A DNA stretch of 64,000 nt from the NCBI GenBank assembly GCA_013397115.1, contig VWZW01007182.1, forward strand, positions 257,602-321,601, given 5' to 3'. The notes below the pieces were generated by a model. That model searched no databases. It was given only the letters and a program-made list of their open reading frames with translations, and was not told the DNA's origin. The translations under genes were made by a program, and so were the position numbers. Below, one piece after another: positions 52,556 to 64,000 of this stretch (position 1 is the stretch's first letter; each line of letters opens with the position of its first letter). Source of the DNA: Edolisoma coerulescens (lineage: Eukaryota; Chordata; Aves; Passeriformes; Campephagidae).

Positions 52556-53677
52556 ATTTTCAGCTCTGAGTTCCATTTGCTCTACCTGGCATTACAGTTT
52601 CTGGTGCTCATCACACAGACCGCTGCAGTGCTGCTCTGTGGAAAGCTCAAGCCTATGGCAGCTCCACCAAATGGCCCTGTTGAGCATTATTTCGTGTTCA
52701 GCCATAAAAACCAAAATAGAGCTGAAAAAAAATGAAAATCAATTGTGGCTCAGAACTCACCTTATACTAGAGCAATTCCTTCAGAGATTAGCAATATGGA
52801 AAGAGCACCTTCCTAGACCCACTAAGACACAGCCCTGTAGAATCTCTTTATTGTTTTTCATCTGCAGAAGTCTGAAAACTCCAGGCATTGCTCACTTCTA
52901 GGGGAAAAAAGTTAAATTTAAATTGGCACCTGAGGCTTGTATCACATCCACAACTATCTCCAAAGCCCACCTCATCCTGTGGCCATTTTTCCTTGAGATG
53001 AGCCGCTGCATTCCCAGAGCTCCTGCAGCTTCCCGGGGTGGACTTCACATGGTCCAATGGGACCTTATATAGTTTCTTCATCGTCCCATTTTCCTGGTAA
53101 AAAAAAAAAGTTAGGACAGTTCAGTGAAAAGTTGCTGCTTCGCTTTTTATTACTCATCACTTAATTTACCTTGTTTCAAGTTATTTAGTGAGTAGCTTTA
53201 ACTTTATATAAATTTTCACTAGTAGGTTTCTGCATCTGCAGATATATACTCAATGAATCCTTAATCAAACATGGTGGAACAGGCTTTAGTGCAGGTCCTA
53301 CTCATAAAAAAGGTTCTACCTTTGTCCTCTGATTTCCCCCTGCAGACAACATACAGAGAATTCTTTCACAGATGAACACTTCTTCAGAATTCAGCAGGGA
53401 ATTTTCAGCATTTTTAAAGTTCTACATTACAGCTGATAAATATCTGAAAACCTATTTTGAGTTTACCGGGGTTTTTAGGGAATGAGGAGGAAGCTTGTGG
53501 AAAAAAAGGGCAGAAAGCAAGAAAACATCCCCAGGCCAAATAAGATTCCCTATATTAAATATCCAAATCACAAGATTTTGTGGTGTTGCTAATTATTATG
53601 AATTTTGATTGTGAATTTTGATTATGGAAAATATTTTGAAATGCTATTGCGCTTTTTATGTCCTGTTTTACCTGCAG

Positions 53678-53905
53678 TTAAGAGGTTCCTGAAAGAAATA
53701 CAGAGTCCTACCCCCTCTAAAGAAACTCCTGTTAAAGGGCATGTACGAGTCAGTGACTGCAGTGCCAGTGAGAGCTCATCCCCAGAGCAAGACTTTGTGA
53801 ACTGTTTGGGGGAAGGACAGTACATGGTTGCATGGCACCTGATGCAAGGGAGGCATGACATATGACCCTTACTGCAAACGGAAAAATAAACATCAACAAG
53901 ACAGA
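53678..53905 (+). other. Terminal-exon-like segment, unrecognised product (weak)
   Basis: A good 3' splice site is visible: a pyrimidine-rich stretch TTTTTATGTCCTGTTTTACC followed by TGCAG ending at 53677. The frame AAG AGG TTC ... then stays open for 61 codons to a TGA at 53863-53865. The translation starts KRFLKEIQSPTPSKETPVKG, is serine/proline rich in its middle, and ends WHLMQGRHDI. An AATAAA hexamer follows at 53885-53890. No domain is recognised. I see no upstream exon that I can link to it, and chance arrangements like this occur in tens of kilobases. Confidence 0.15.
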
Positions 53906-56900
53906 TTGAAGAACACATCAGAAAGAGTAAAAATAAAGTTAAAAATAATCACTGATAACATTTAGCCTGGAGTGCTTTTCGTTTTGTTATTCTATATTGA
54001 CAATCCCACCTACAAACGGGTCTCTAAGACTTTTTGACTTGTAGACAGCCCGGTTTGCTCTGCAGTCCCCAACGTATCCATTGTCACCCATGGGAGGGCC
54101 CCAGGGCCTTTGCTATGCTGCATCTTTGGGGACGGATCAAATGGCTCCCAGACGAGAACAGAACCAGACATTTTCCAACCAAATACCTCTCAGGTCACTG
54201 AGCAATGCTCTGGTGGCTCTGCCTCGCCAGCAAATGCCCACGCTGAGGCACGTCAATGAGTAGCTTTGCCTGAGGAACCTTCCTGCCTCCTCCAGGCTTT
54301 CTGTGCTGATGGCAGGAGGGATGTGTGCCCCTGCTTCGGCCAGCGCCAGCATGGGCCAGCGAGCTGGCAGAAACCACTGACACGGGCTGGGCGTGTGCTG
54401 AGATCCCAGTCTGTGAACTCGGGCACTGGCAGCACACACAGAGGCTTTGATCCACCAGAACCACTGCTGAGGAAGTTGGAGAGGGTGCAGCTGACTGAGG
54501 GAGGTCAAAGAAGGAGAAGAAAACTCCCCTAATTGCCACAGCTCCACAGTCACTGCTGATGAGCACTACCAGGGCATGAATACAGGACTGAAGGAGTTTC
54601 AAACTGGGCTTGGGGGTGAATTGCACCAGCCTGTTACTGCTCTGAAGTCCCAGACACCAGAGCCCCTGTGCCAAATGCTGTAAAGCCAAAACAAAGCCCA
54701 GTCCCTGGTTACAACAACTTACAGCCTTGGAACATGCAATTATTCATTCAGATGAAGCTTTATGTCAAGAGCTACTGCTTTACAAGACAATTGGGTACTG
54801 CTGCAGATGACTGCCACAGCAAGGACATTTAGGAAATCTCTCAAAATCACCCTGTGAGCGCTGCCACAGGATCAGAGCACAGCTGCTTCATCACTCTGTT
54901 CCAGGCTGTCATGTCAAAGGATAGCAAAATAATGTCAGGTAGTTGTTTCTAGTCCATGGAATTAGCCTTGTTACCTCTACAGGGGAACAAATCCCTTCTA
55001 TAGCTAAACCAGCCATGTTTTACAGGACATCAGACCCTCATCCCCAGCCAGCTCATGTGACAGACTGGACACTGGAAATGATGCTGTATCCCATGCTCCG
55101 CACTACAGGATCCCAGGAAGACCCTCTGACTACCACTGCTGGCTTTTCTTTTCTTGTGTCTTGAAGAGTCCACCAACAGAGATGGATTGGGCGGACAAAG
55201 CTTGTCAAAGGACACTTTGGATGTCAGACAGCTTTCCTGTCCCTTCTAAGTAGCTCCAGGACAGGAGCAAAGACGATCTGCCCGAGTTCCTCTATATGAA
55301 AGTCTCCCGGCTGATTTCCAAAGCTCCTTGAAGCAGTCAAAGAGAAGTATGCTGAGCTGTCAGACACAGGAAAACGTTTCAGAGCAAGAACATCCCCTTT
55401 CCTCTTCACCTCTTGCCTGCCTCATCACAGCCAATGGTTTCAACATCTCTCCTTCCTCACCACTCATGGCATGAGGAACAGACCATGTACCCAGCAAACA
55501 CAGAAAAGGGCAGCTCCTGTCCAAATCCAAGCAGTTTCTCCTTCCCCAGTCAGAAATGGCATGAGTTTATGGTAATGATGTTCTGCATGAACTTGTTCTC
55601 AAAACAAGGACCAGCTTGTCATCAGACAGAAATGGAAAAGGGTCAACCTTTCCTGCCCCTTCTGCACATAACAATTCCTCCTTTCAGGGGGGAATGGCTT
55701 GAAAGCTCCAGTTATTGAAGACTATTTTCCACAAAGAGTGACACCTCCAGACCCAGACTCCTCCTCTCCCTTTTTTAGGCTATGAACAAGTCCTTGGTGT
55801 TTTGGCCAGGCCACTTCTCCAATGCAGCGTCTGTCTTTAAGAAGAGGAAAAAAAGAAAGAGGGGATGGATTAAAAAAAGAAAAATCTGTGCTTTTTTTTT
55901 TTGAAAGTTCTGCAAATATTTTATGCCTCCTTTCTTTTTTCTTTCTATTTTTTATATTTTTTCCCCTTCTTACATTCACACAAGCAAAACAACAAGAGGG
56001 TCCTCTGATGAATGTGGCGGATCGCCATGGTTACGGTTCAGAGATGCAGCAAAAAGCAATTATGGTGGGACAGAGTAGAGAAAAAAAGAAACAAAAAAAA
56101 AGAAGAGAGAAATGCACCTCTTTGTCAGAATTTCAGAACAGCTGTAATAACACTTCTTCACCCCAACCACTGCAAAGAAACTGAAATATTGTGGCATGCT
56201 AAATGCCAATGCATTAAATACCAGGATTTCAATGTCACATTATTTAAAAAGACAGGAAGCATTAATTTCCAGCTGCACTTTCAGCTTGTTAAGTCATCTA
56301 GGGGGAATAGGGAAAAAGGAGCAAGTCCATGGCACAGGGCCTCACATTTTGAGGTGTGAAATAAAACACTGTTCAATGAGGCAGTGGAATGCACTTGTAA
56401 CAGATTTAATCTGACAGCAGCTGCGGTTTCCTATTTAAGCTTTGTGTGATTTATTTTCCCCTTGGTATTGGAGCTCCTGGAAGAGACGGTGGTGTTCTCC
56501 TGACCTTTCCCAGTCAAAGGATCTCAGGAGTCTTTACCCCCATGCACCCAGAGTTTCTGCCCGTGATGGGCAAGTGAGGTGGGCTCTCCCTGTCCTCACA
56601 TGGTGGGTGAGACTTACTCAGGTCTGATCTACCAAGGGTCACAGGTGGTTTGTCTTGGTTTGGGCTTCTGCAATGACTGGAAGAAGCAGGAAATTCTCCT
56701 TTCACATGCTATTGCTTTCAGATTATATTGCAAATGAAAGCTGCATGTAAGGGTTGGGATTATCCATCCCTAACATTTATTTCTCTGCAGCTAACAAAAG
56801 CTAACACCTCTGCTCTCTCTCTTACTTCTGTTTAATCTTGGTGGTTTCTGTCATTGGTCTTACAGATCTATTTTTGGTGATAAAAGCAACATAAAATATT

Positions 56901-58175
56901 TCCCTTCCTTCTCATACCTGTTGCACACTGCAGCCTCCAGCTGTGTTCTTGTCTTCCTGGCTATGAATCACACCAGAGATGAGATCCTGCTGAATTTTAG
57001 ACCACGGAAAGAGGCATAAGGAGAGAAATTACTAAAATGGGTCTGTCTTTCACCCTGTTCACCAAGAGGTTCTGCAAATTGTAGTGCCAAAGGGTAGAGG
57101 GAATCATGAGAGGGACAAATGGTGCTGTGTTTAGTACACTTTGGGTGCAATAAAAACAAAGGATGGACAGAGTAATACAACAATCAATAGACAAAACAGC
57201 CCAAACAGGACAAAGACTAAACACTTCACAGGTTATTTACCTCTTTTCTGAATATTTCCCTCCAGTTATTTTTCCTTTCTCTTCAGAGAAAAGAGGTCTC
57301 AGGTTACACATCCCAACTCCAGCTTTCCTCCATCTGATCACAAGAACAAGCTTCTCCATCCATCCAGCACTGACTCATCAAAGGACTAAGACAAAAATTA
57401 GGTTTCCCCATCATAGCAGAGGTCCACTGTTCCTCTCTTCTTCTTTCTATATTATGCCCAGAAAAACTGAAGCACCAGACTTGCTTCCACACAAAAGAAA
57501 TCTGAGAAAACCTGTGCATGAGAAGAAGACACTAAATTTGAAGGAAAATGAAGTATTGCCAAGTCTTGTGGTTATATATCACAAGTCTATTGATATTTTG
57601 ACTTTTTTAATTGCTTTTTATAGCACTGTCTTCTAAAATCAAAAATCATCATGAACCTCTTATGAGAACAGCAGAGAAATGATGAAAAATAGAAAGAAGG
57701 TACTGCTAAAGGTTTAGCAGGGAGAGGGAGCCTAAAAAAAAAACAGAGCTTGAAATTCTCTTGCTTTTTAAAAGCAATTCATGATTTAGACAAACCTGTT
57801 GCAACTTCTGAACACTGGGATACATCATGTTAGATAATGTACTTAGGAAAGACTGAGTACTGGGGTTTCAGAAAAAAATTGTCATAGGAGAAAAGCTCTG
57901 TGGAGTGAATCTGAGACCTCATATTGCAGGTCATGCCTTTACTGACTTCTGCAACAGTAGAAGTCTCAAGGGCTAAACCAAACCCCCAAAATGAACTCTC
58001 CTCTAAATCCAACATCTGGATGCACAGGGAGGCTGTGGTGTCTCAGAGCACTCCTCTGCTAATGCATCTTCAAAGCTTTTGTTCTCTCAGCACTGGAAAT
58101 GTAAATCTGAAAATAAACATTAAAATTTACCTTCAGTTTAATTTTGTATTGAAAAAAAATTAGCAGACAGCCTCA

Positions 58176-58190
58176 GTTGCCCTAGGCAAC
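58176..58190. promoter_or_regulatory. Perfect RFX X-box-type inverted repeat
   Basis: GTTGCC-CTA-GGCAAC has two perfect complementary 6-bp arms with a 3-bp spacer and fits the RFX binding pattern GTNRCC N0-3 RGYAAC exactly. RFX factors control ciliary genes and MHC class II genes through such sites. No promoter or gene is recognisable nearby, so this would be a distal site if used. Binding is inferred from the motif only. Confidence 0.5.
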
Positions 58191-58678
58191 TCGAAAAAAT
58201 GTGGTGTTTAAACACTTTGAAGCACTTTTCTATACTTAAAATTGAAAAGAAAAACAAAAGGCCACTGTAAACTCCTTTCCAATTAAATTCAATTTTGGTC
58301 CAGAACCACTTCATTTGTTAAACTCTCAGAGGAATTATCAGCAATCCACACTCCAGGCAGGTGGGTTTAACCTTGCCCTTGACAATTCACACCTATGGAG
58401 ATTTGGTTTCCACTTAATTTTCTCCCATCTCTGAGCAGTTCCCAAATCAGAGGTAACCAGCCTATGCAGTGGGGCAGGCTGGATGTCTCTCACCCAGCCT
58501 GGGACTGCAGGAGTGTGGTACATGGGCAGCAAACATCAGCCAAAGCCAACGATGAGGTACCAAGCAGGAAGGGGGGCAAGGCAGGTGAAACAAGCTCAGT
58601 TTCTATGTGAGGCTTGAAGTGCAAGCAGAGACTGTTTGCAAAAATGTGTCAAGCAATGAGAAAAAAAGAGGGCAGGAA

Positions 58679-58692
58679 AAAAAAAAAAAAGG
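58679..58692. repeat. Poly-A run
   Basis: A simple A homopolymer within an A/G-rich stretch. Confidence 0.8.
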
Positions 58693-60803
58693 CTGGAAGT
58701 ATAAACTGTTTAAGGAGTTTCAAAATCCACTTCTCTTTCCAAGAGAGGTAAGAGACCAAAGACTGGAAACCCGGAAAGTGAGCAATTTAGGAAGCTCTGG
58801 TTTTGAACGTGGTGACGCTTCTGCCCAGCCCCTGAACCCACCATGGAGAGCTCCGAGAGGGAAGGATCATTAAGGTGAATGAACGCCAAGCTGCAGCTGC
58901 AGACACAGCCCTGCAAGGTCCTGAACGACCCCAAACCAGCAGGATCTAAAAGCCCACAGAGCCATTTCTATCAAACACCCCGTGCCCAAATGGGGAGCTC
59001 CCTAGAGATGGAAAGCAGATCAGAACAACCAAAAGTGCCCCAACCCTCTGCAGCAGTGAGTGCCATTGCCAAGGCATCCTTTGTGCTGTCTGCACTCGAC
59101 ATTTATATGAGAGAGAGATAAAAGAAGGAACTTTAAAACAAAGGTTTCATTGCTGATTGCTACTTTCTCATTGCTTTATTTTTTGTTCTTTGCACATGTC
59201 AGATAAGTGGACTTGCAAATAGCCTTAATTAGAAATGCAGATTACACTGGGCCAGAGCACAGTGGACACTTTCACTCCGGCAATCCTGCTGGGAAAACAC
59301 ATGAGCAGTTTGCTAAGAAACAGACTGAAAATCAAAGTTAGCTTCATTTTTAGGCTGTGTCCTGTTCATAATCCAGCAGCTGTGAATAATTCTTCATTCT
59401 TAAAGAATTTAATGGAAGAACTATGTTTCCAGTAGAAACTCCCACTGAAAGAGATCTGCAGCTCCTTGTAGTGGTTTTATGTGTTGAGGTAGAATCAGAC
59501 ATGATCAGCCCTGAACTGGAACATTGCAACCAGAAAACCAGAGTGTTGTCTCAGACCTGACAACAGGCTTCAGTGCTTGAAAGCTTGTCTCCCTGCCCAC
59601 AGCTGAGAATAGTGTGTCAAATAAAAGACATTAGCTTTCCTCACACCCCTTGGCTTACTTGTTTACTAACACTCCTCCTAAGAGTGGGACTTCTCCCTCT
59701 GAACATGATGATACATCTAAGCATGATTACACAAAAGCAGGGCTACCAGTTCTTGGAATAAATGGCCGTTTTAAATCCTACTGGCCATTTGATGTTTTGC
59801 AGGTGATTTTTTTGAGATTGGCCCATTGCTTCTTTTGATTTTAGCAACGCTTAAAATCCTCCATCTATTACTCAAGAGATGAGACTTTTCCCAGCTGCTG
59901 CTTTGCAATCATTACCAAGTTCAGAAGCAAGCAAAAATGGACAAAAATAAGGGATGAAAATATGACATTTCATGTTGTCACACACACTTCATTATACAGA
60001 GCACTCACCAGCAGGATAAAAGTTGCTTCAGTCAAAGTGAGGTTCACCTGCTTCCAGACAGAAGCTCTTGGCTGTAGTCCTGGGCATCATGTGGCAGAGC
60101 TGTAAAATGGGATCAAAACATAGGGAAGTCACAACTTAACCTGAAGACCAAATCTGGAAAAATAACACTAATGAAGAAGCTGTAGAAACATATGTTAAAA
60201 AAAAAAATGTTGCTTGGAATGACTAGCTATGGATGTGGATATGGGGGATATTTTTTGCTTTTGTTAAGTGTTTATTAATCGTTGTGGCTTTGTTCAGTGT
60301 TCACTGAAGAAATGTAAATATTTCACTAAAAAAAAAGATAAAAAGTATGCAACTGGTTTCAAATAAACCATTAAACTTGTGAACCTGAAGGGAAATATGG
60401 ATGTACATCCAAAAAATCTATTGTGAAGATCAAGCCCATTCTCACAGACTCACATTTATACAGAAATCCTCATCTCCACTGCTAATGTTTTATGGGTTTG
60501 TGAGTGGCAAAAAAACCAGCAATCTGCTCAAAAGGATGCTATCATGGTTACAGAAGGCCACAACTTGATCCCTAGACATGTTACAGCTGTCTTGTGTGAC
60601 CTGGGCAATCCGGTCAGATACATTTCAGGAGGAGTTAACCCTGCTACATCTCCAGCTCCTCAGACAGATATTGCAGCCCAGTCTGTGTTCTCATAGCAGA
60701 AGTGTAGATAATGATTTGATGTTCTCAAGTAAGGCTGAAATCCAGGTAAGAACCGGTATCCTGAGTTTATCTAATTTGCACTTGAGTTGATGAAATTTTG
60801 CAG

Positions 60804-60962
60804 TCATGAATCAGAGTTTTAAGTGTAGTGAACTGAATTTCAGACCTGAACCTGGTCAATCACACCTTGTAAATGTGTCATTTAATGCAACAACTGTGAG
60901 AAGAATTGGCAGGTGGACAGAGGATGAGAAGAGCAACAGCAAATCCTTTAGAAAAAGAAAAG
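60804..60962 (+). other. Internal-exon-like segment, unrecognised product (weak)
   Basis: The segment is bounded by a TTTTGCAG acceptor (ending 60803) and an AAAAG|GTACAAG donor. It is exactly 159 bases long and open throughout in the frame with ATG at 60806. The predicted peptide begins MNQSFKCSELNF and ends in a basic KSFRKRK stretch. No family is recognised. Open 53-codon segments between AG and GT are common by chance, so this is a candidate only. Confidence 0.1.
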
Positions 60963-63469
60963 GTACAAGATTTTCAGCACGGAAAAGAGAGCTGTGAGAG
61001 AAAGCTCAAGGATCCACAATGGCCTTCATGCTCCAAAATATATCTCCTTCCACAAGACTTTGAAGGAGACTTCTGACTTTGAAACTTTCCCCATTTATTT
61101 ATTATCTACATTTGTTTGTCCAGGGAGGTCTGTTGAGACGATGTGCCTGCTCCAGAGGGCTTTGGAAAGGAGAGAACAGAGCAGGAGAAGGGAATGCAGC
61201 GAGCACTGGAAATGCACAGACACGTCATTGAAATCCTGACCTTTCTGAGGGCTCCTCGCTTCCCGTGGGCATCGTGTCAGGGCCAGGACTATCACGTTTC
61301 AGCCTCTGCATCGCCTGCAGCAGAGTAGCAACTTCTTTATAATCAGTGGATTCTTCTTTGCCATTGCATCACGATGGCAGCTGGGCAGATATTTTTTAGA
61401 GGGGGGTGCAAGCAGAGAAAGAGAACCTTAGCTGCAGAGCTTCTCAATTCCTGTTAAATGGAACTGGGCTTGTTTATTATAATTCCATTTCAATCCAAAA
61501 TCCACCAAGAGCTCAACTACTCCTTTCTGCTAACGCAAAAATTAAGGGGTTAAACATTTCTTCCCTTCAAGTCAATGAAAAAAACTCTTTTTGCCTGTGG
61601 TGGGAGTAAAATGCCATTAAAGTTTTCTAATACTGCTTCTAAGAAAAGGTTTGGGTGGGAAGGATAATTGTTGAGAATTTTTTTCTATGATATCTTACAT
61701 TGACTTACTGTCAGAACTATTGCACTGTTACAAAATATTTTCCAAAGTCTTGCAATAAAACATAGCTGGAGATGTAAATAAAACATAACTGAGTTTGTGA
61801 CTTTACAATTTAGAAATGGCAAGAAGGTCTCAGCACTTCAGAGCAATGCACAAATTTGTATCACAGTACTTATTATCAGGTTATGAACTGATTTTATCCT
61901 TATAAGTATCTCAAATGGATATTCTCCACTAAATTTCACAAAGTATTAGGTCTAGGTGAGGCTTTTAAACAATGTTTTTCAGATATTTGGATTCACTTAA
62001 ATTGCTTCAGTGGTGCTGATGCATCTTGGGTGTTTTATGGGGTCAATTTTACAGGGAGAGGATTCTATGTGAAGTAAGAAAATTTTAGACACTTGGAAAA
62101 TATGAGCAGCCACAAGTTAACATCAGTGTCAGAAACATGACTTCAAAAATGTACTCTAGAAGCCAAAAATCTCCACAAGACAGAGTCCAATGGAAATTAC
62201 ATGAAATGCCATGCAATGGCTATGAACTCCTGAAGAACTTCTTTACCTCACAGTCCAGGACTATGGCATTTTGGGTTGCTCACGAAAATCCAGCAGGACA
62301 AGGTCTCTGTGCGACATCATTTAGCATTTTCAAACTTTCATTTGAAAAAGTTCTGAAAAGTACTTTCCAAGCTTAACCAATGAAATATGTAGAAGAAAAA
62401 TCTAAATTATACTCTAAAAACTATTAACTTCTATGGATTGTGCCAGCAAACCTGCACAGTTCTTTCTCTCTGGACAGGACCACAACCTCTGTCCTGGCTG
62501 ATGCTCAGTAATTCTCTTGTCCCTCTCTCTGGGAGCATCCAGACCCATTTCTTTTCCAGGAGCTGCTCAGATCTCTGAAGTCTCCCTCTGGCACCATCCC
62601 CTGCTCCCAACATGACCCTGCAAATGAGCCCCAGCAAGCACTCAAGAACTCAACTAAGGTAGGCAAACACCCACCTATGGAGAAATCCTCTAATTCCAAG
62701 GGAACGTTGAATTTTTCCCAGCAAGAGATGCAAAACTCTTCTCTCAGCTACAGAAACATTAATTCTCTCACACTAGAAAATCATCTATTAGCTTCTACAA
62801 ATAAGAATTAGCCAACACTAAGCTATCATATCACTGTGTGCTGATAATTTCTTTTAAATTTGAATGATTTTGGATATCTTCCTGTCTCTAACCTTTTATT
62901 TACTTCTAATCTGTGATTTCAGTATTTTAATACTTCATGAGGAAACCGACAGAAAATCTGAGGTTTCAAACAAACCATATTATTGCATTAATTACCTCAG
63001 TAAAAGTTTGTTTTGAACAAGACAAAAAAAACCAAACTTTTTTTTCTTCAGGTCTCCTCTATAAAGCAGGAAAGAAACTGAGTTTACAATAATGAAGCAT
63101 TTCTGCTTCAGTGTGGCTTTTGCCACTTTTCCAAAAACCCAACACCTGCTATAAGGCACCTGGCCATGGATTGCCCAAGGCATCAAAGTTTTACTTCTAA
63201 AAATGATCATTAAACTTCAAAGCCATTTGATCAGGCAGCTTTTTCAAATTTCCAGTTTAATCTAAAATTCTGTGATTAAGGTAGCATACTTGCATAAATT
63301 CAGTCCCTAAATATTAGAACCATAACAGATATCCAGTTCTATTTTCAGAAATGTGACCTCACTTGGACAAATTTTCAAAGCGTACATTCAAGCTTGTAAT
63401 TCAGATATTCATGGACTTGGTCCAGTGGTTGAAGTAGGTGAAATAGCCCCTAAACAGTAGAGGACAATG

Positions 63470-63494
63470 AAAACAAAACAAAACAAAACAAAAC
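63470..63494. repeat. AAAAC pentanucleotide microsatellite
   Basis: Five perfect units of AAAAC. Confidence 0.95.
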
Positions 63495-64000
63495 CCAAAG
63501 ACACAAGATTCAAACAACAGGTTCTGCTACCAAGCAGAAAATATTTTTTTCTCACCATTTCACACAAGGCCAGATGTGAATGTGTTAGGGAATTTGAGCA
63601 AGGGGTATTGGGTGACAACCATCCTTAACTAGCTTGGACCTGAAAAATTGGAGCAGAAAAATGGACTGAATCTATTTTTGTCAGCCCTTTGGGACTCTCC
63701 CTAAAGTTTTCTGTCCCCAGCCCTGACCTTCTCAGAGGTCTCCATCCATTTGGAAAGCACGGATAAAGCAAGTGCTCAGCTCTGTAATTTGCAGCACAGA
63801 ACGCTGGTGATGTTTTAGTTCACCAGGCTGCACTTGGGTGGCTGTGGTGGCTGGGGAGGGAACGGCTGGAGCCCTCCAGAGCTGAGTCACCCTCAGCTCC
63901 AAAGGATACAAATTCATTTCTCAGCAGCATTGCTTGAGACAAAGTTTTGCCCCATGAAGTCAGTCATTGGATTTTCGGACAACAGGCTCCCCACCCAGGA

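Larger units (their letters stand above)
48131..64000. other. Gene-less stretch with weak exon-like segments
   Basis: Apart from the CpG block at 52.3 kb, the two exon-like segments, the X-box and the AAAAC tract, I see ordinary non-coding sequence. The longest frames (164 codons on the minus strand at 54195-54689 and 157 codons on the plus strand at 57163-57636) lack any recognisable domain. The first overlaps other open frames in a GC-richer patch. Confidence 0.5.

Noticed and set aside
54195..54689. 164-codon minus-strand open frame, the longest in the window
   Set aside because: It lies in a GC-richer patch with other long frames on both strands. The translation is rich in Ser, Ala, Gln and Cys without any domain, and no splice or start context stands out.
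56021..56034. RFX-like GTAACC-AT-GGCGAT on the minus strand
   Set aside because: Two of the twelve constrained positions deviate. It is kept only as context for the perfect X-box at 58176.
57163..57636. 157-codon plus-strand open frame
   Set aside because: No family resemblance. It mixes low-complexity hydrophobic and basic stretches and has no Kozak-like start or neighbouring exon.
1..64000. tRNA, rRNA, microRNA and CRISPR searches by eye
   Set aside because: No B-box-like GGTTCGAATCC with a matching cloverleaf, no rRNA core sequences, no long imperfect hairpin of a familiar microRNA and no regularly spaced repeats were seen. An automated scan could still find a small RNA I missed.

Overview
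The window looks like a non-coding stretch of a vertebrate nuclear genome, most likely avian. The main evidence is a 3' end of a CR1 LINE at about 2250-2420, with the typical CR1 phrases 'GCCCAGAGAAGCTGTGGATG', 'GTTCAAGGCCAGGTTGGA' and 'CTGGTCTAGTGG'. A second CR1 fragment lies in the opposite orientation at about 16441-16660, and a more decayed one at about 47920-48130. CR1 is the dominant interspersed repeat of birds and is also common in other reptiles. Base composition is moderate. Microsatellites are short and sparse. I saw no Alu, L1, B1 or B2-like sequence and no bacterial gene layout. The two runs of N (2673-2678 and 38002) sit in or beside A/T homopolymers and look like short-read assembly artefacts.

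I found no protein-coding gene, rRNA, tRNA, CRISPR array or intact mobile element that I can support. The longest open frame is 164 codons. The long frames overlap other open frames on both strands, have low-complexity or vertebrate-junk composition, and fit chance. The best reading is an intergenic region or a very large intron. I cannot tell these apart, and small exons could be hidden.

Layout: 1-9700 holds one CR1 end, an A-run with an assembly gap, a cluster of three perfect hairpins (3779-3855) and a compound CA/TA microsatellite. 9700-25250 holds one probable and one possible CR1 relic, CpG-retaining patches near 13.6 and 14.7 kb, and a GC-richer block at 17.9-19.3 kb. 25250-48000 holds a TG microsatellite, several A/T and purine tracts, a two-strand open segment near 30.1 kb, a duplicated octamer-like site at 36.57 kb, a 16-bp palindrome at 45.52 kb and a CpG-retaining block at 46.3-46.6 kb. 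48000-64000 holds an old CR1-like relic, another CpG-retaining block at 52.3-52.55 kb, two exon-like segments (53.7 and 60.8 kb) and a perfect RFX X-box at 58.18 kb.

No set of genes works together here. If the window has a function, it is probably regulatory: a repeat-poor region with scattered candidate enhancer elements. That part is inference; cross-species alignment, chromatin data and RNA-seq would settle it.
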